A DNA stretch of 64,000 bases from Pedobacter sp. MC2016-14 (GTDB taxonomy: Bacteria; Bacteroidota; Bacteroidia; Sphingobacteriales; Sphingobacteriaceae): NCBI RefSeq assembly GCF_020991475.1, contig NZ_JAJMPA010000001.1, positions 1,860,001 through 1,924,000 on the forward strand, given 5' to 3'. The notes under the pieces were generated by a model. The model did not search any database. It was not told where the DNA came from and worked only from the letters and a program-made list of their open reading frames with translations. Position 1 is the first letter of the stretch, and each line of letters starts with the position of its first letter. The position numbers and the translations under genes are program-made. Positions 35,502-44,860 of this stretch are shown here, piece by piece.

Positions 35502-38500
35502 ATGAAAAAACCTTTACCAAATTGGTATTTCTTTTATGGCCTGCTGCAAAAAACATGCTTGTGTTTTGTACTCATGCTGGGCTGCGCAGGATATGCCCAA
35601 TCTAAAGAAAAGCTGTATTCCTTTAACTGGAAAAATACCACCGTGTTAAATGCATTTAAGGAAGTAGAAAACGTAGCGGCAGTGCACTTTTCTTACAATC
35701 CTTTAGACCTCAACCTTAAAGAAAAGATTGATCTAAGCATTGAAAATAAGAAGCTCAGTGAGGTTTTAAATGCAATTTCCACTAAAATCAATATTAGGTA
35801 TCAGATCAATGGCAAAACCATTATGATCCAGTCTTACACGCCGCCTCCTGTAACTAAGCCTATGCAATTTGTACTAACAGGAAAAGTAACAGACGAAAAA
35901 AAGGTAGGGATTCCTGGCGTTATTGTATTGAATACGGTGACGGATAAAACTACTACAACCAATGCTCAGGGCGACTTTTTTATCCAGGCGGGTAAGGGCG
36001 ATATGATCAGATTTAAAATGCTGGGCTTTCAGGCTGCGGCCCTCCTTGCAAATGAAGCGCAAAAAAGCGTAACCATTGTTTTAAAGGAAGAAATTAATCA
36101 GCTCAACGAAACCGTGGTAACAGCCTTGGGTATCAAAAGAGAAGAACGATCTTTAGGATATGCCGTTGCTGCGGTAGATGGCAAGGGCCTAAAAAAAGCC
36201 AGGGAAATTAACGTCATCAATTCCCTGGCGGGTAAAGTACCCGGTCTTATCATCAATGGAACTGCTGGTGGGCCAACGGCTGCTTCCAGGGTAATTATCA
36301 GGGGAAGCACCTCTGTAACCGGAAACAACCAGCCTTTATATGTTGTAGATGGAATACCAATTGACAATTCTAATTATGGCGGCACCGGCGGCGGTTTGTA
36401 TGCCTCCGGTGTAGATATGGGCGATGCCATCTCGGCCATCAATCCAGATGATATTGAAACCATCAACGTACTTAAGGGTGCTTCTGCATCTGCCTTATAT
36501 GGCTCAAGAGCTGCTAACGGGGTTATTTTAATTACCACTAAACGTGGTAAGGGAGCAGATCTTGGAATTGAGTTCAACAGCACTTCATCCATAGAAAGTC
36601 AGCTCACCAGTTACGATGGCTACCAGTCTTTGTATGGACAAGGTACACGACAACTCATCAATACCCTGGCCATTCAGGATTACAATACGCTAACCAAAAG
36701 TTTTGGTGCCCGTATAGATCCAGATCTGAGTGTAATCACCGGCACAGGTGCCCGTGTACCCTACGCCTATGTGAAAAATAACATTGATGGTTTTTTTAAA
36801 ACCGGATCTACCTTTACCAATACACTTTCTTTTACCAACGGCAATGAAAATTCCAGTTTCAGGTTTTCTGCCGCCAATCTGACTAACAAGGATATTATAC
36901 CCGAAAGTGGCATCAATAGAAACTCCTTTACTTTTAATGGTAGTTCCAAATTTGGCCAGAAGGTCACTTTAGAAGCCAGGGCTTTTTACATGAATGAAAA
37001 AGTGGATAACCGTCCTTCTCTGGCAGATGATCCTGCAAACATTGGTAACAGCTTTTTGTCTTTAGCCAATACAGTAGATCAGGCCCGTTTTGCCAATGAA
37101 TACAAAAATGCCGATGGCAGTTACCTTGATTGGAACAATGGTAACCAATACAGGTTAAATCCATATTGGGTAATTAATGAGATGAAAAACGAAACCACTA
37201 AAGACCGTTTAATTGCTTCTGCCCAGTTAAATTATAACATCTTAACCTGGTTAAGCTTGCAGGGTAGGGCATCATCAGATCAAACCTATGTGAATTATGA
37301 AAAGTTTAGTCCAAAAACTACGCCTGGCGCATTAACGGGCACGCTTGATCAAAACAACAGTAAATACAATACCATAGAAGCTGATGCCCTGCTGACGGCG
37401 CAAAAACAATTAACGCCATCTTTAAATCTTTCAGCTCGGTTAGGTAGCAGTATTACGCGCAACAGGAGAACAGGTAATGTTATGCAGTTTACCAATCAGG
37501 CCGTAACTGATGTAAACATACCCACAAGTTACACCCAGCAATCGGTAACCCCGGTGGCCAATCGCCGAAGCATCAACTCTGTTTATGGAATTGTGGCTGC
37601 TGGCTACAAAGGCTGGTTATATGCAGATGCAACACTTCGGCAGGATGTGTTTTCTACTTTACCAGAACAGAACAATAGTAAGTTGTTCCCATCTTTAAGT
37701 ACGGCATTTATATTTACTGATGCCTTCAAGCTAGATAAGAAGATTCTGTCTTTTGGTAAATTCAGGGCCTCTGTTGCGCAGGTAGCTTCAGATACAGACC
37801 CCTTTTTAATTGATCAGTACTATAGAAGCAATTCAATGTCTTTTAATGGATTGCCAACTGGTGGTTTATCAACCGATGTAAAATCAAGCAGCACCCTAAA
37901 ACCAACCATAACTTCATCTTATGAATTTGGTACAGAGCTTAAATTCTTCAACAACCGAATCGGGATCGACCTTACCTATTACAACTCCAAATCAAAAGAT
38001 CAGTTGAATATAGTGCCTACGCCCCCATCTTCGGGTTATAAAGCCGAGATTATCAATGCTGGGGTGATCAGTAACGAAGGAATAGAAATCGCTTTCAACG
38101 CAACACCCATTGCTACCAAAAACTTTAACTGGAGTTTAAACATCTCTTTTGCCAGAAACCAAAACAATGTTGAATCTCTTGCAGAGGGTACACCATTTTT
38201 AACCCTTTCAGATGCTCGTTGGATGGGGGTTTCTGTAGTAGCCATGCCCGGAACTTCTTATGGGTCATTATTGGGCTACGATTACCAGCGAGATCCTAGT
38301 GGGAATATTATTTTGAGTAGTGTAGATCTGCAGCCCCTATTAAGTACCAACAGGGCAGTGATGGGTAAGGGCATTTACGACTGGACTGGCGGTTTAAGCA
38401 GTACCATGACTTATAAAAACTTCTCACTTGAGGCTGTTTTGGATGTTAAATATGGTGCGGACCTCTTATCGCTTACCAATTATTTTGCTGCTGCCAATGG

Positions 38501-39002
38501 TTCTTCCATTAGTACATTAGAAGGCAGGGCAGAATGGATTAAATCAGAAGAAGACCGCCAGGCGGCAGGCCAAACTCCTGCGCAATGGGCCGCATCAGGT
38601 TTAACCAGGGGTTATGTACCACAAGGTGTAATACAAACAGGAACCAATACAGATGGAACCCCCATCTATACCCAAAATACAAGGGCTATTGATCCCTCAA
38701 TTTATTGGGGTGCACTGGGCGATATTTCTAACTCTGTTGGCCGTCCCTTTATCTACGATGCCTCCTATATCAAAATGCGACAACTTACCTTAAGCTATCG
38801 GTTGCCCGAAACTTTAACGGCTAAATGGGGCGTAAAAGATGTACAGGTAGCCTTAGTGGCTAGAAATCCATTCATTATTTATAAAAATGTTCCCAATGTA
38901 GATCCTGATTCCAATTACAGTAATGGTAACGGGCAAGGAGTAGAGTATGGCTCTTTACCGGGCAGACGCAGTTTTGGTTTCAACCTTAATTTTAGATTCT
39001 AA
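35502..39002 (+). CDS. SusC/RagA TonB-dependent receptor with STN domain, GH18 locus
   Basis: A 1166-residue outer-membrane transporter. A signal peptide (about residues 1-33) is followed by an STN domain (YSFNWKNTTVLNAFKEVE to about residue 112), a CarboxypepD_reg-like domain (FVLTGKVTDEKKVGIPGVI), the plug (NETVVTALGIKREERSLGYA, GSTSVTGNNQPLYVVDGIP, ALYGSRAANGVILITTK) and the barrel ending RRSFGFNLNFRF. The STN domain fits regulation through FecR. Its stop overlaps the SusD start by one base (TAATG). With the GH18 genes downstream it probably imports GlcNAc-containing oligosaccharides. Confidence 0.93.
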   Translation: MKKPLPNWYFFYGLLQKTCLCFVLMLGCAGYAQSKEKLYSFNWKNTTVLNAFKEVENVAAVHFSYNPLDLNLKEKIDLSIENKKLSEVLNAISTKINIRYQINGKTIMIQSYTPPPVTKPMQFVLTGKVTDEKKVGIPGVIVLNTVTDKTTTTNAQGDFFIQAGKGDMIRFKMLGFQAAALLANEAQKSVTIVLKEEINQLNETVVTALGIKREERSLGYAVAAVDGKGLKKAREINVINSLAGKVPGLIINGTAGGPTAASRVIIRGSTSVTGNNQPLYVVDGIPIDNSNYGGTGGGLYASGVDMGDAISAINPDDIETINVLKGASASALYGSRAANGVILITTKRGKGADLGIEFNSTSSIESQLTSYDGYQSLYGQGTRQLINTLAIQDYNTLTKSFGARIDPDLSVITGTGARVPYAYVKNNIDGFFKTGSTFTNTLSFTNGNENSSFRFSAANLTNKDIIPESGINRNSFTFNGSSKFGQKVTLEARAFYMNEKVDNRPSLADDPANIGNSFLSLANTVDQARFANEYKNADGSYLDWNNGNQYRLNPYWVINEMKNETTKDRLIASAQLNYNILTWLSLQGRASSDQTYVNYEKFSPKTTPGALTGTLDQNNSKYNTIEADALLTAQKQLTPSLNLSARLGSSITRNRRTGNVMQFTNQAVTDVNIPTSYTQQSVTPVANRRSINSVYGIVAAGYKGWLYADATLRQDVFSTLPEQNNSKLFPSLSTAFIFTDAFKLDKKILSFGKFRASVAQVASDTDPFLIDQYYRSNSMSFNGLPTGGLSTDVKSSSTLKPTITSSYEFGTELKFFNNRIGIDLTYYNSKSKDQLNIVPTPPSSGYKAEIINAGVISNEGIEIAFNATPIATKNFNWSLNISFARNQNNVESLAEGTPFLTLSDARWMGVSVVAMPGTSYGSLLGYDYQRDPSGNIILSSVDLQPLLSTNRAVMGKGIYDWTGGLSSTMTYKNFSLEAVLDVKYGADLLSLTNYFAAANGSSISTLEGRAEWIKSEEDRQAAGQTPAQWAASGLTRGYVPQGVIQTGTNTDGTPIYTQNTRAIDPSIYWGALGDISNSVGRPFIYDASYIKMRQLTLSYRLPETLTAKWGVKDVQVALVARNPFIIYKNVPNVDPDSNYSNGNGQGVEYGSLPGRRSFGFNLNFRF

Positions 39003-40603
39003 TGAAAACACACTTATATAAAATGTTGCTGGCAGCAGGAATCATCCTGTTTAGCATTTCATCCTGTAAAAAGTTTGGAGATACCAACATAGATCCCACC
39101 CGGTCATCCAATATGGATCCCTCAGTACAGTTAACTACTGCGCAACTGCGATTCTCCGGAGATCTGAATGTAAATGAGAGGACAAGTTTTATGATGACTA
39201 TGCCTTTGGTACAGCATATTGCCGGCTCTTACAGCAACAGGTGGGGCGGTATCTATTTTAACAGTCCTAATGTAATGGGGGTACTGTGGGAAGATTCTTA
39301 TGGATCTGATCTGGTAAACATCATTGATGCCGTAAAGAGAACTACAGATGTGGCGGCACAGTCTAACCTCAATGCAGTATGTCGCATTATGAAAGTTTAC
39401 TCTTTTGCAAGGATGACAGATTTGTACGGAGATATTCCCTACAGCGAGGCCGGCTTGGGCATTAAAGCTAAATTTGATACCCAGGCAGAAATTTACGACA
39501 GCTTTTTTAGAGAACTTACTGCAGCATCCGTACAATTAAATACAGCCAGGGATGCTGTAAAAGGTGATATTTTTTACAACGGAGATATCAATGCCTGGAA
39601 AAAGTTTGCCAATTCCCTGCATTTGCGCCTTGCCATGCGTTTGGTAAAGATCAATCCCACAAAAGCAAAAACAGAGGCACAACTTGCCTTTAATGCCGGC
39701 GTATTTACCAGCAATGCCGATATCTGTAAAACAGTGCATGAAGACATTCAAAATCCTTATGAAGAAGTAGGGAAAGGAAATATTAAGGGTAATGGCGTTT
39801 CGGCCTCTTTTTTCAACGGCGGTGCAGTGCCCGGCAGATTTACAACTCCATTTCTAAACCAACTTAATAGCACCAACGATCCGAGGATGAAGTACATGGT
39901 GAAAAATTATGTTGACTTACCGGGCGGTAATCCTTTAAATCGTATTGACATTACGGAGCCTTTGCTGGCAGTAACCGGTGGATATTTTGGTGTCAATCCC
40001 GGTAATTACATCTGGGATGATTTTAAATCGGCCATAGCCATCACTGTTCCGGGTGTAGGTGCATATTCTGCCTTAAACAACGATCAAAAAGCACAGCCAG
40101 CCAATTTTTTACTGCGCTTTAATGCGCCGTTTTTGCACTTAACCTATGCTGAGGTAGAATTGCTGCTGGCCGAAGCTACCTTTAGATTTGGTGCTACTTT
40201 TGGTGGTACAGCCAGCAGTCATTATCAAAAAGGTATTGAGGCTGCCATGCTGCAATTGAGCCTTTTTCCTGGTGGGCCAACAATTCCGTCAACAGAAATT
40301 AATGCTTTTCTTCAGGGAAATGCCCTCATTGCTGGTAGAGAACTGGAACTGATCAATACACAGCTCTGGATCACCTTGTTCCTCAATGGCCCGGAGGCCT
40401 ATGCTAATTGGAGAAGGTCGGGTTTTCCGGTCTTAACCCCGGGTACAAATGCAGAAGAGCCGGGAGAGAGTTTAACCATTCCAAGACGATTTGAGTATCC
40501 TTATACAGAGGAAGAGCAAAACCGGGTTAATTTTGAAAAAGTACTTCCTGCATTGGGTGGTGTAGACAGCTGGAACGGAAGAGTATGGTGGGACAAATTA
40601 TAA
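39002..40603 (+). CDS. SusD-like lipoprotein, GH18 locus
   Basis: A 533-residue lipoprotein with lipobox Cys22 (SISSCKK) and the SusD-like_2 style start KFGDTNIDPTRSSNMDPS. Family segments include MTDLYGDIPYSEAGLG, WKKFANSLHLRLAMR and FLHLTYAEVELLLAEA. It is translationally coupled to SusC by a one-base stop/start overlap. It is the predicted glycan-capturing lid of the transporter. Confidence 0.92.
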   Translation: MKTHLYKMLLAAGIILFSISSCKKFGDTNIDPTRSSNMDPSVQLTTAQLRFSGDLNVNERTSFMMTMPLVQHIAGSYSNRWGGIYFNSPNVMGVLWEDSYGSDLVNIIDAVKRTTDVAAQSNLNAVCRIMKVYSFARMTDLYGDIPYSEAGLGIKAKFDTQAEIYDSFFRELTAASVQLNTARDAVKGDIFYNGDINAWKKFANSLHLRLAMRLVKINPTKAKTEAQLAFNAGVFTSNADICKTVHEDIQNPYEEVGKGNIKGNGVSASFFNGGAVPGRFTTPFLNQLNSTNDPRMKYMVKNYVDLPGGNPLNRIDITEPLLAVTGGYFGVNPGNYIWDDFKSAIAITVPGVGAYSALNNDQKAQPANFLLRFNAPFLHLTYAEVELLLAEATFRFGATFGGTASSHYQKGIEAAMLQLSLFPGGPTIPSTEINAFLQGNALIAGRELELINTQLWITLFLNGPEAYANWRRSGFPVLTPGTNAEEPGESLTIPRRFEYPYTEEEQNRVNFEKVLPALGGVDSWNGRVWWDKL

Positions 40604-40608
40604 CAGAA

Positions 40609-41607
40609 ATGATGAGCAATCGAATACCTGCAACTAGCCTGCTGAAGGTTTTTTTGATATCCGTACTTCTCTCTGGCTGTGGTAAATCTGATGCGGTTGC
40701 TACTGAACCTGAGGTTACAGCGGCTGAAAAGAAGAAACTAAAGGTCATTGGCTATTTATACGCCAATGATTTGATAACGGCCCTGCCTAAAATAGAATTT
40801 ACTAAAATCACGCACGTAAATGTTTCATTTATCAATCCAGATGCAGCAGGGACTTTCGCATTTGTTCCTGGCTTACAGGAACTGGTAAAAAAGGCCCATG
40901 AAAACAATGTAAAGGTTATCTCTGCTCTGGCAGGAGGAGATGCACCGGGACACCTGAAGGAACTGATTAAACCACAAAGCAGGAAAATACTTGTTGATGG
41001 CCTGTTACAACTGGCCCAGGCCTATAACCTGGATGGTATAGATGTAGATCTGGAAGGTGATTTTGTAAATGAAAACTTTGAAGGTTTTGTAACCGAGCTG
41101 AGTGCCGGCCTTAAAAAAGACGGTAAGGTAATGACCATTGCCGTGGCCACCTGGAATTCTGCTGCCTATACGGATAAAGCACTGGCCTTGTTTGACTGGA
41201 TCAATATCATGTCTTACGATAAAACCGGGCCATGGAAAAAAGACGAACCGGGGCCACATGCACCTTATGAGTATGCAGAATCAGATTTTGCACATTGGAA
41301 TGTAAACAGACATATCCCTGCAGATAAGTTGGTAATAGGGCTTCCTTTTTATGGATACGGCTTTGGCGCAAATATCCAGGAGAGCATCAATTTTAGCGAG
41401 CTGGTAACCAGTTATCCCGGATCAGAAAAAGAAGATTTCTGGGTAGTAACCGGCAAGGGTACTTTTTTTTACAATGGCCTGCCTACCATCAGGAAAAAGG
41501 TAGCTTTTGCACTTAAGAAAAAAATGGGCGGCGTAATGATCTGGCATTTGCTGGGAGATGCCGCAGGAGATAATTCTCTATTAAACGCAATTAATTCATC
41601 ATTATAA
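40609..41607 (+). CDS. GH18 glycoside hydrolase lipoprotein (endo-beta-N-acetylglucosaminidase or chitinase)
   Basis: About 332 residues from the ATG at 40609, with a lipoprotein signal (VLLSGC, Cys24). The GH18 active-site motif DxxDxDxE is complete: Asp142, Asp145, Asp147 and catalytic Glu149 (LDGIDVDLEGD). Other TIM-barrel landmarks are ISALAGG (about 105-111), MSYDKTGPW and GGVMIWHLLGD. GH18 enzymes cleave beta-1,4 bonds next to GlcNAc by substrate-assisted catalysis. The compact single-domain lipoprotein form beside SusC/D suggests surface cutting of chitin-like chains or N-glycans; which one cannot be told from sequence. Confidence 0.9.
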   Translation: MMSNRIPATSLLKVFLISVLLSGCGKSDAVATEPEVTAAEKKKLKVIGYLYANDLITALPKIEFTKITHVNVSFINPDAAGTFAFVPGLQELVKKAHENNVKVISALAGGDAPGHLKELIKPQSRKILVDGLLQLAQAYNLDGIDVDLEGDFVNENFEGFVTELSAGLKKDGKVMTIAVATWNSAAYTDKALALFDWINIMSYDKTGPWKKDEPGPHAPYEYAESDFAHWNVNRHIPADKLVIGLPFYGYGFGANIQESINFSELVTSYPGSEKEDFWVVTGKGTFFYNGLPTIRKKVAFALKKKMGGVMIWHLLGDAAGDNSLLNAINSSL

Positions 41608-41617
41608 TCTTAGTAAT

Positions 41618-42958
41618 ATGAACCACATAAAATATTTAATTCTTGCCTTTCTCCTCTCAGCTGTAATTGCAGGTTGCGAAAAGGGACAAGAAGCAGCTAC
41701 AGATGATAACTTTCACCCTAGAATTATTGATGGCAATGGGGTATTCATTTCCCCCAAGCGTATCATTTTTCAGGGTACATCGGCAGTTTACAATGGCCTT
41801 ACCTTTTCACCTAAACCAATAGAGAAAGCCAAAATCTCCTGGAAGGTAAATGGGGTAGAGGTTTCAACAGATACCACTTACACCTTTACACCAACAGCGG
41901 GTGGCGAATATCAGGTTAAAGTGGAAGCTACGTATAACGGACAAACTTCTACCAGAATTTCTAATGTATTGGTAAGCCCAACAACTTACACGCCAAAAAC
42001 CTATACCAATATTGCTATGGCTTACCTTACCGAAGATGCTACCGTGGCCGATGTGGATTTTGCAAACGTTACCCATGTTACCTATAAAGGCTTTAGGGTT
42101 GCAGCATCCGGTGCTGTTGATTTTTCAAAAGCTACCCTCAATCAGACCGGGGATGAATTGGTAGCAAGGGCGCACATTGCACATGTACCTGTTTTATTGG
42201 GTATATCAGGAACCCTATCTGGCATAGACGGCTGGTCGCTCTACAACAGCAATGAGTTTGGCGCCGTAATCAGTGACGCTACAAAACGGGCTGCCCTGGT
42301 TACTACAGTTGCAGAATATGTAATAAACCATAGGCTGGACGGTGTAGATGTGATGATGACAGATTTAAGTAATGACTTTTATAATATTTCTGCCGCCAAT
42401 GCCCAATCGGTTGGCCCCTTTATTACCGCCCTTAAAGCAGCTTTGCCCGCAGGATCATTGGTAACGGCTACCGTAACCACAAATTACATGCATTGGGAAT
42501 ATGCTAATCTTGCAGTGGCAGACTGGGTAAATGTGCATGCCTTTGAAGAGGGTACTTTTGTAGGGCCTGGTGCGCCAAGAGGACAAGCATCAAGTCTGGC
42601 CTATATGCAAAGTTGCGCTGCCATCTGGGCAAACAAAATAGACAAAAGCAAAATTGTTATCGGCATCCCTGCTTTCGGATTGCGGTATACGGCTATTGAT
42701 GGGGCTGGCAATAACCTGAGCTGGGGCTCTTATGGCTACATCAAGTATAAAGATATACTGGCAATTGATCCATTGGCATATAACAAGGAAATGATCAACA
42801 CAGATTTCGGTATTTACTTTAACGGGATTCCATTAGTAGATCAAAAAACTGCCTATATTAAAGCAAATGGCTATAAAGGAGCTTATTTATATGCAGGAGA
42901 TTACGATGTAAAAGGGACAAATTCACTCATGGCTGCAATTTACAAAACACTTAAATAG
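41618..42958 (+). CDS. GH18-like lipoprotein lacking catalytic residues, probable glycan-binding protein
   Basis: A 446-residue lipoprotein (AVIAGC, Cys20). An N-terminal immunoglobulin/PKD-like domain covers about residues 45-120 (ISWKVNGVEVS, YQVKVEATYNG) and a GH18-like barrel about 128-446. The active-site strand reads LDGVDVMMTDL: Asp241 and Asp244 remain, but the third Asp is Met246 and the catalytic Glu is Thr248. Hydrolysis is therefore unlikely. Location right after the active GH18 and SusC/D suggests a surface glycan-binding protein made from a hydrolase fold. Binding itself is inferred. Confidence 0.8.
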   Translation: MNHIKYLILAFLLSAVIAGCEKGQEAATDDNFHPRIIDGNGVFISPKRIIFQGTSAVYNGLTFSPKPIEKAKISWKVNGVEVSTDTTYTFTPTAGGEYQVKVEATYNGQTSTRISNVLVSPTTYTPKTYTNIAMAYLTEDATVADVDFANVTHVTYKGFRVAASGAVDFSKATLNQTGDELVARAHIAHVPVLLGISGTLSGIDGWSLYNSNEFGAVISDATKRAALVTTVAEYVINHRLDGVDVMMTDLSNDFYNISAANAQSVGPFITALKAALPAGSLVTATVTTNYMHWEYANLAVADWVNVHAFEEGTFVGPGAPRGQASSLAYMQSCAAIWANKIDKSKIVIGIPAFGLRYTAIDGAGNNLSWGSYGYIKYKDILAIDPLAYNKEMINTDFGIYFNGIPLVDQKTAYIKANGYKGAYLYAGDYDVKGTNSLMAAIYKTLK

Positions 42959-42963
42959 TTGCT

Positions 42964-44151
42964 TTGGCTGAAGTAATAAAACCACAGCGACTGGTTTCAA
43001 TAGACGCATTAAGGGCTATAGTAATGGTGCTGATGATCTTTGTAAATGATTTGTGGAGCCTTATCAAAATTCCGGAATGGTTAGAACATGCACCGGGGGG
43101 AGCAAACTATATGGGATTGGCAGATGTGGTTTTTCCCGCATTTTTATTTATTGTAGGATTATCGGTGCCTTATGCTATTGATAGCCGGAGGAAAAAGGGC
43201 GATACTGATGTGGAGATTTTTCTTCACATCGTAGCCCGTACCCTGGCCTTACTGGTTATGGGCTTTTTTCATGTCAATATGGACAGTTACAGTGAAGCGG
43301 CCGTATTATCCAAGGGTTGCTGGACAATTTTGGTTACCATTGGGTTTTTTCTGGTCTGGCTGGATTATACGGAGTACAAACCTTTATTAAGCAAAATCCT
43401 GAAAGCTACAGGCATCCTGATTCTTGTGGGTATGGCCATGTTTTTTTACGATGGAAAAGATGCAGGCATACTAGCCATGAAACCACAATGGTGGGGGATT
43501 CTGGGCTTAATTGGCTGGGCTTACTTTATCGCCAGCGCTGTGTTTCTGTTTTCATCCGGCCGCTTGCTGGTGCAAATACTGGCTTTTGTGTTTTTTATGG
43601 CTTTCAATTCCTTCAATTACCTGGGCTGGCTTTCGGGGCTGCATCAATTGCAGCAATATGTGTGGATTGTAGAAAATGGAGCAATGCCAGCCTTAACATT
43701 AGCGGGGATCATTACGGCATTGGTGTATAGAAAGTTTACCGCACAAAATTGGAAGTTCTGGCTAAGTATCAGCGCATTTACCCTGGCACTGGTTATTTTT
43801 AGTTATATCACTTTTCCACTCTGGGGGCTTTCCAAAATCCGTGCAACACCGGCATGGGTTAGTCTAAGCTCAGCAATAACTATTGTAGCTTTTGGGCTGA
43901 TGGTTTACCTTACAGAAATTTTGCAGCAACGTAAATGGTATAATTTCATTAAGCCGGCGGGCACCAGTACACTTACCTGTTACCTTTTACCCTATATGCA
44001 CTACGCCTTGATCGGCTTATTTAATTTACCCCAACTGCCATCAGTATTGCGAACAGGGGCAGTCGGATTAGCAAAGTCTTTTTGTTACGCCCTGCTTATC
44101 GTTGCCCTCTGTGGCTTACTGGCCAAAATCAGGATCAGGCTTAAGATTTAA
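42964..44151 (+). CDS. NagX/DUF5009-like acyltransferase-family membrane protein
   Basis: A 395-residue integral membrane protein with about ten hydrophobic segments. It opens with PQRLVSIDALRAIVMVLMIFVND, the signature of the DUF5009/heparan-alpha-glucosaminide N-acetyltransferase-like group; ADVVFPAFLFIVGLSVPYA follows, and a late TSTLTCYLLPYMHYAL. NagX-type members occur in GlcNAc-use operons and are thought to handle GlcNAc or its acetylation. The only start that preserves the N-terminal motif is TTG at 42964, five bases after the preceding stop; the next in-frame ATG falls inside the first membrane segment. It ends two bases before the convergent sigma gene. Confidence 0.8.
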   Translation: MAEVIKPQRLVSIDALRAIVMVLMIFVNDLWSLIKIPEWLEHAPGGANYMGLADVVFPAFLFIVGLSVPYAIDSRRKKGDTDVEIFLHIVARTLALLVMGFFHVNMDSYSEAAVLSKGCWTILVTIGFFLVWLDYTEYKPLLSKILKATGILILVGMAMFFYDGKDAGILAMKPQWWGILGLIGWAYFIASAVFLFSSGRLLVQILAFVFFMAFNSFNYLGWLSGLHQLQQYVWIVENGAMPALTLAGIITALVYRKFTAQNWKFWLSISAFTLALVIFSYITFPLWGLSKIRATPAWVSLSSAITIVAFGLMVYLTEILQQRKWYNFIKPAGTSTLTCYLLPYMHYALIGLFNLPQLPSVLRTGAVGLAKSFCYALLIVALCGLLAKIRIRLKI

Positions 44152-44153
44152 GA

Positions 44154-44741
44154 TCAGCACAACAGGAACATTAAAAAAGAAATCAGGATTTCACGCAAAA
44201 CGTTCACCGCATTATGAAGCGTATTGTAGACAGTGCGTTCCCTGAGCTGCGTTTTGTGTGCAATATCTTTAAAAGACATACAGTCGTAAAATCGCATTTG
44301 TACAATTTCTTTTTGTCGGGGTGTCAATTTGCTGATGGCATTTAGCAACCGCATTTTTAGATGCTCATCTTCCTGACTGGCAATTAAAATGGCCTCATAA
44401 GAATCTGTACTTACGTACTTTGGCGCAACCTCTTCCAGGTTCAATTCATTGCTGGCATCTTTGCAAAGGTTTTTTTGATTGGTTTTGTAAATGATGCGTT
44501 TGTAAATGGTAAAAACGTACTGCTGGATGTTATCTACGTCACCCAGTTTATGCCTGATGCTCCAAAGTTCAATAAACAGGTTTTGGATACTTTCTTTAAT
44601 CAGTTCTATATTCCTGTAAAGCGACATGCCAAAGCGGTACAAATCATCATAAAAAAGCGAAAAGCATTCATAGAGCCCTTGCTTTTCCCCTTCAGCCAGC
44701 AGCTTCCAGTTTTTAATGATTCCATGGTGATTATAGTCCAT
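44154..44741 (-). CDS. ECF sigma factor at the far end of the GH18 locus
   Basis: A 195-residue ECF sigma factor. Region 2 shows ECFSLFYDDLYRFGMSLY and QNLFIELWSIR; region 4 shows LTPRQKEIVQMRFYDCMSFKDIA and RTVYNTLHNAVN. There is an unusual hydrophobic C-terminal tail (ILISFLMFLLC) that could associate with the membrane; the ECF factor at 58691 has a similar tail (VVYGLLLFLLF). It is the only unpaired ECF gene here and the FecR at 34423 is the only unpaired anti-sigma, so they are likely partners flanking the locus they control. Confidence 0.88.
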   Translation of the reverse strand: MDYNHHGIIKNWKLLAEGEKQGLYECFSLFYDDLYRFGMSLYRNIELIKESIQNLFIELWSIRHKLGDVDNIQQYVFTIYKRIIYKTNQKNLCKDASNELNLEEVAPKYVSTDSYEAILIASQEDEHLKMRLLNAISKLTPRQKEIVQMRFYDCMSFKDIAHKTQLRERTVYNTLHNAVNVLREILISFLMFLLC

Positions 44742-44860
44742 AACGTTTTCAGCCCAAAAGGATTAGCGCAGAAACGAAAATAAGAAATTATACCAGTATT
44801 TGTGGTAACGCAGCACCTAAAAATTGGAATTACTGTTTTTTGTTTAAATTGCATGTTAAT

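Noticed and set aside
39131..39535. 134-codon frame opposite the GH18-locus SusD
   Set aside because: Antisense shadow with scattered cysteines and no recognisable motif.
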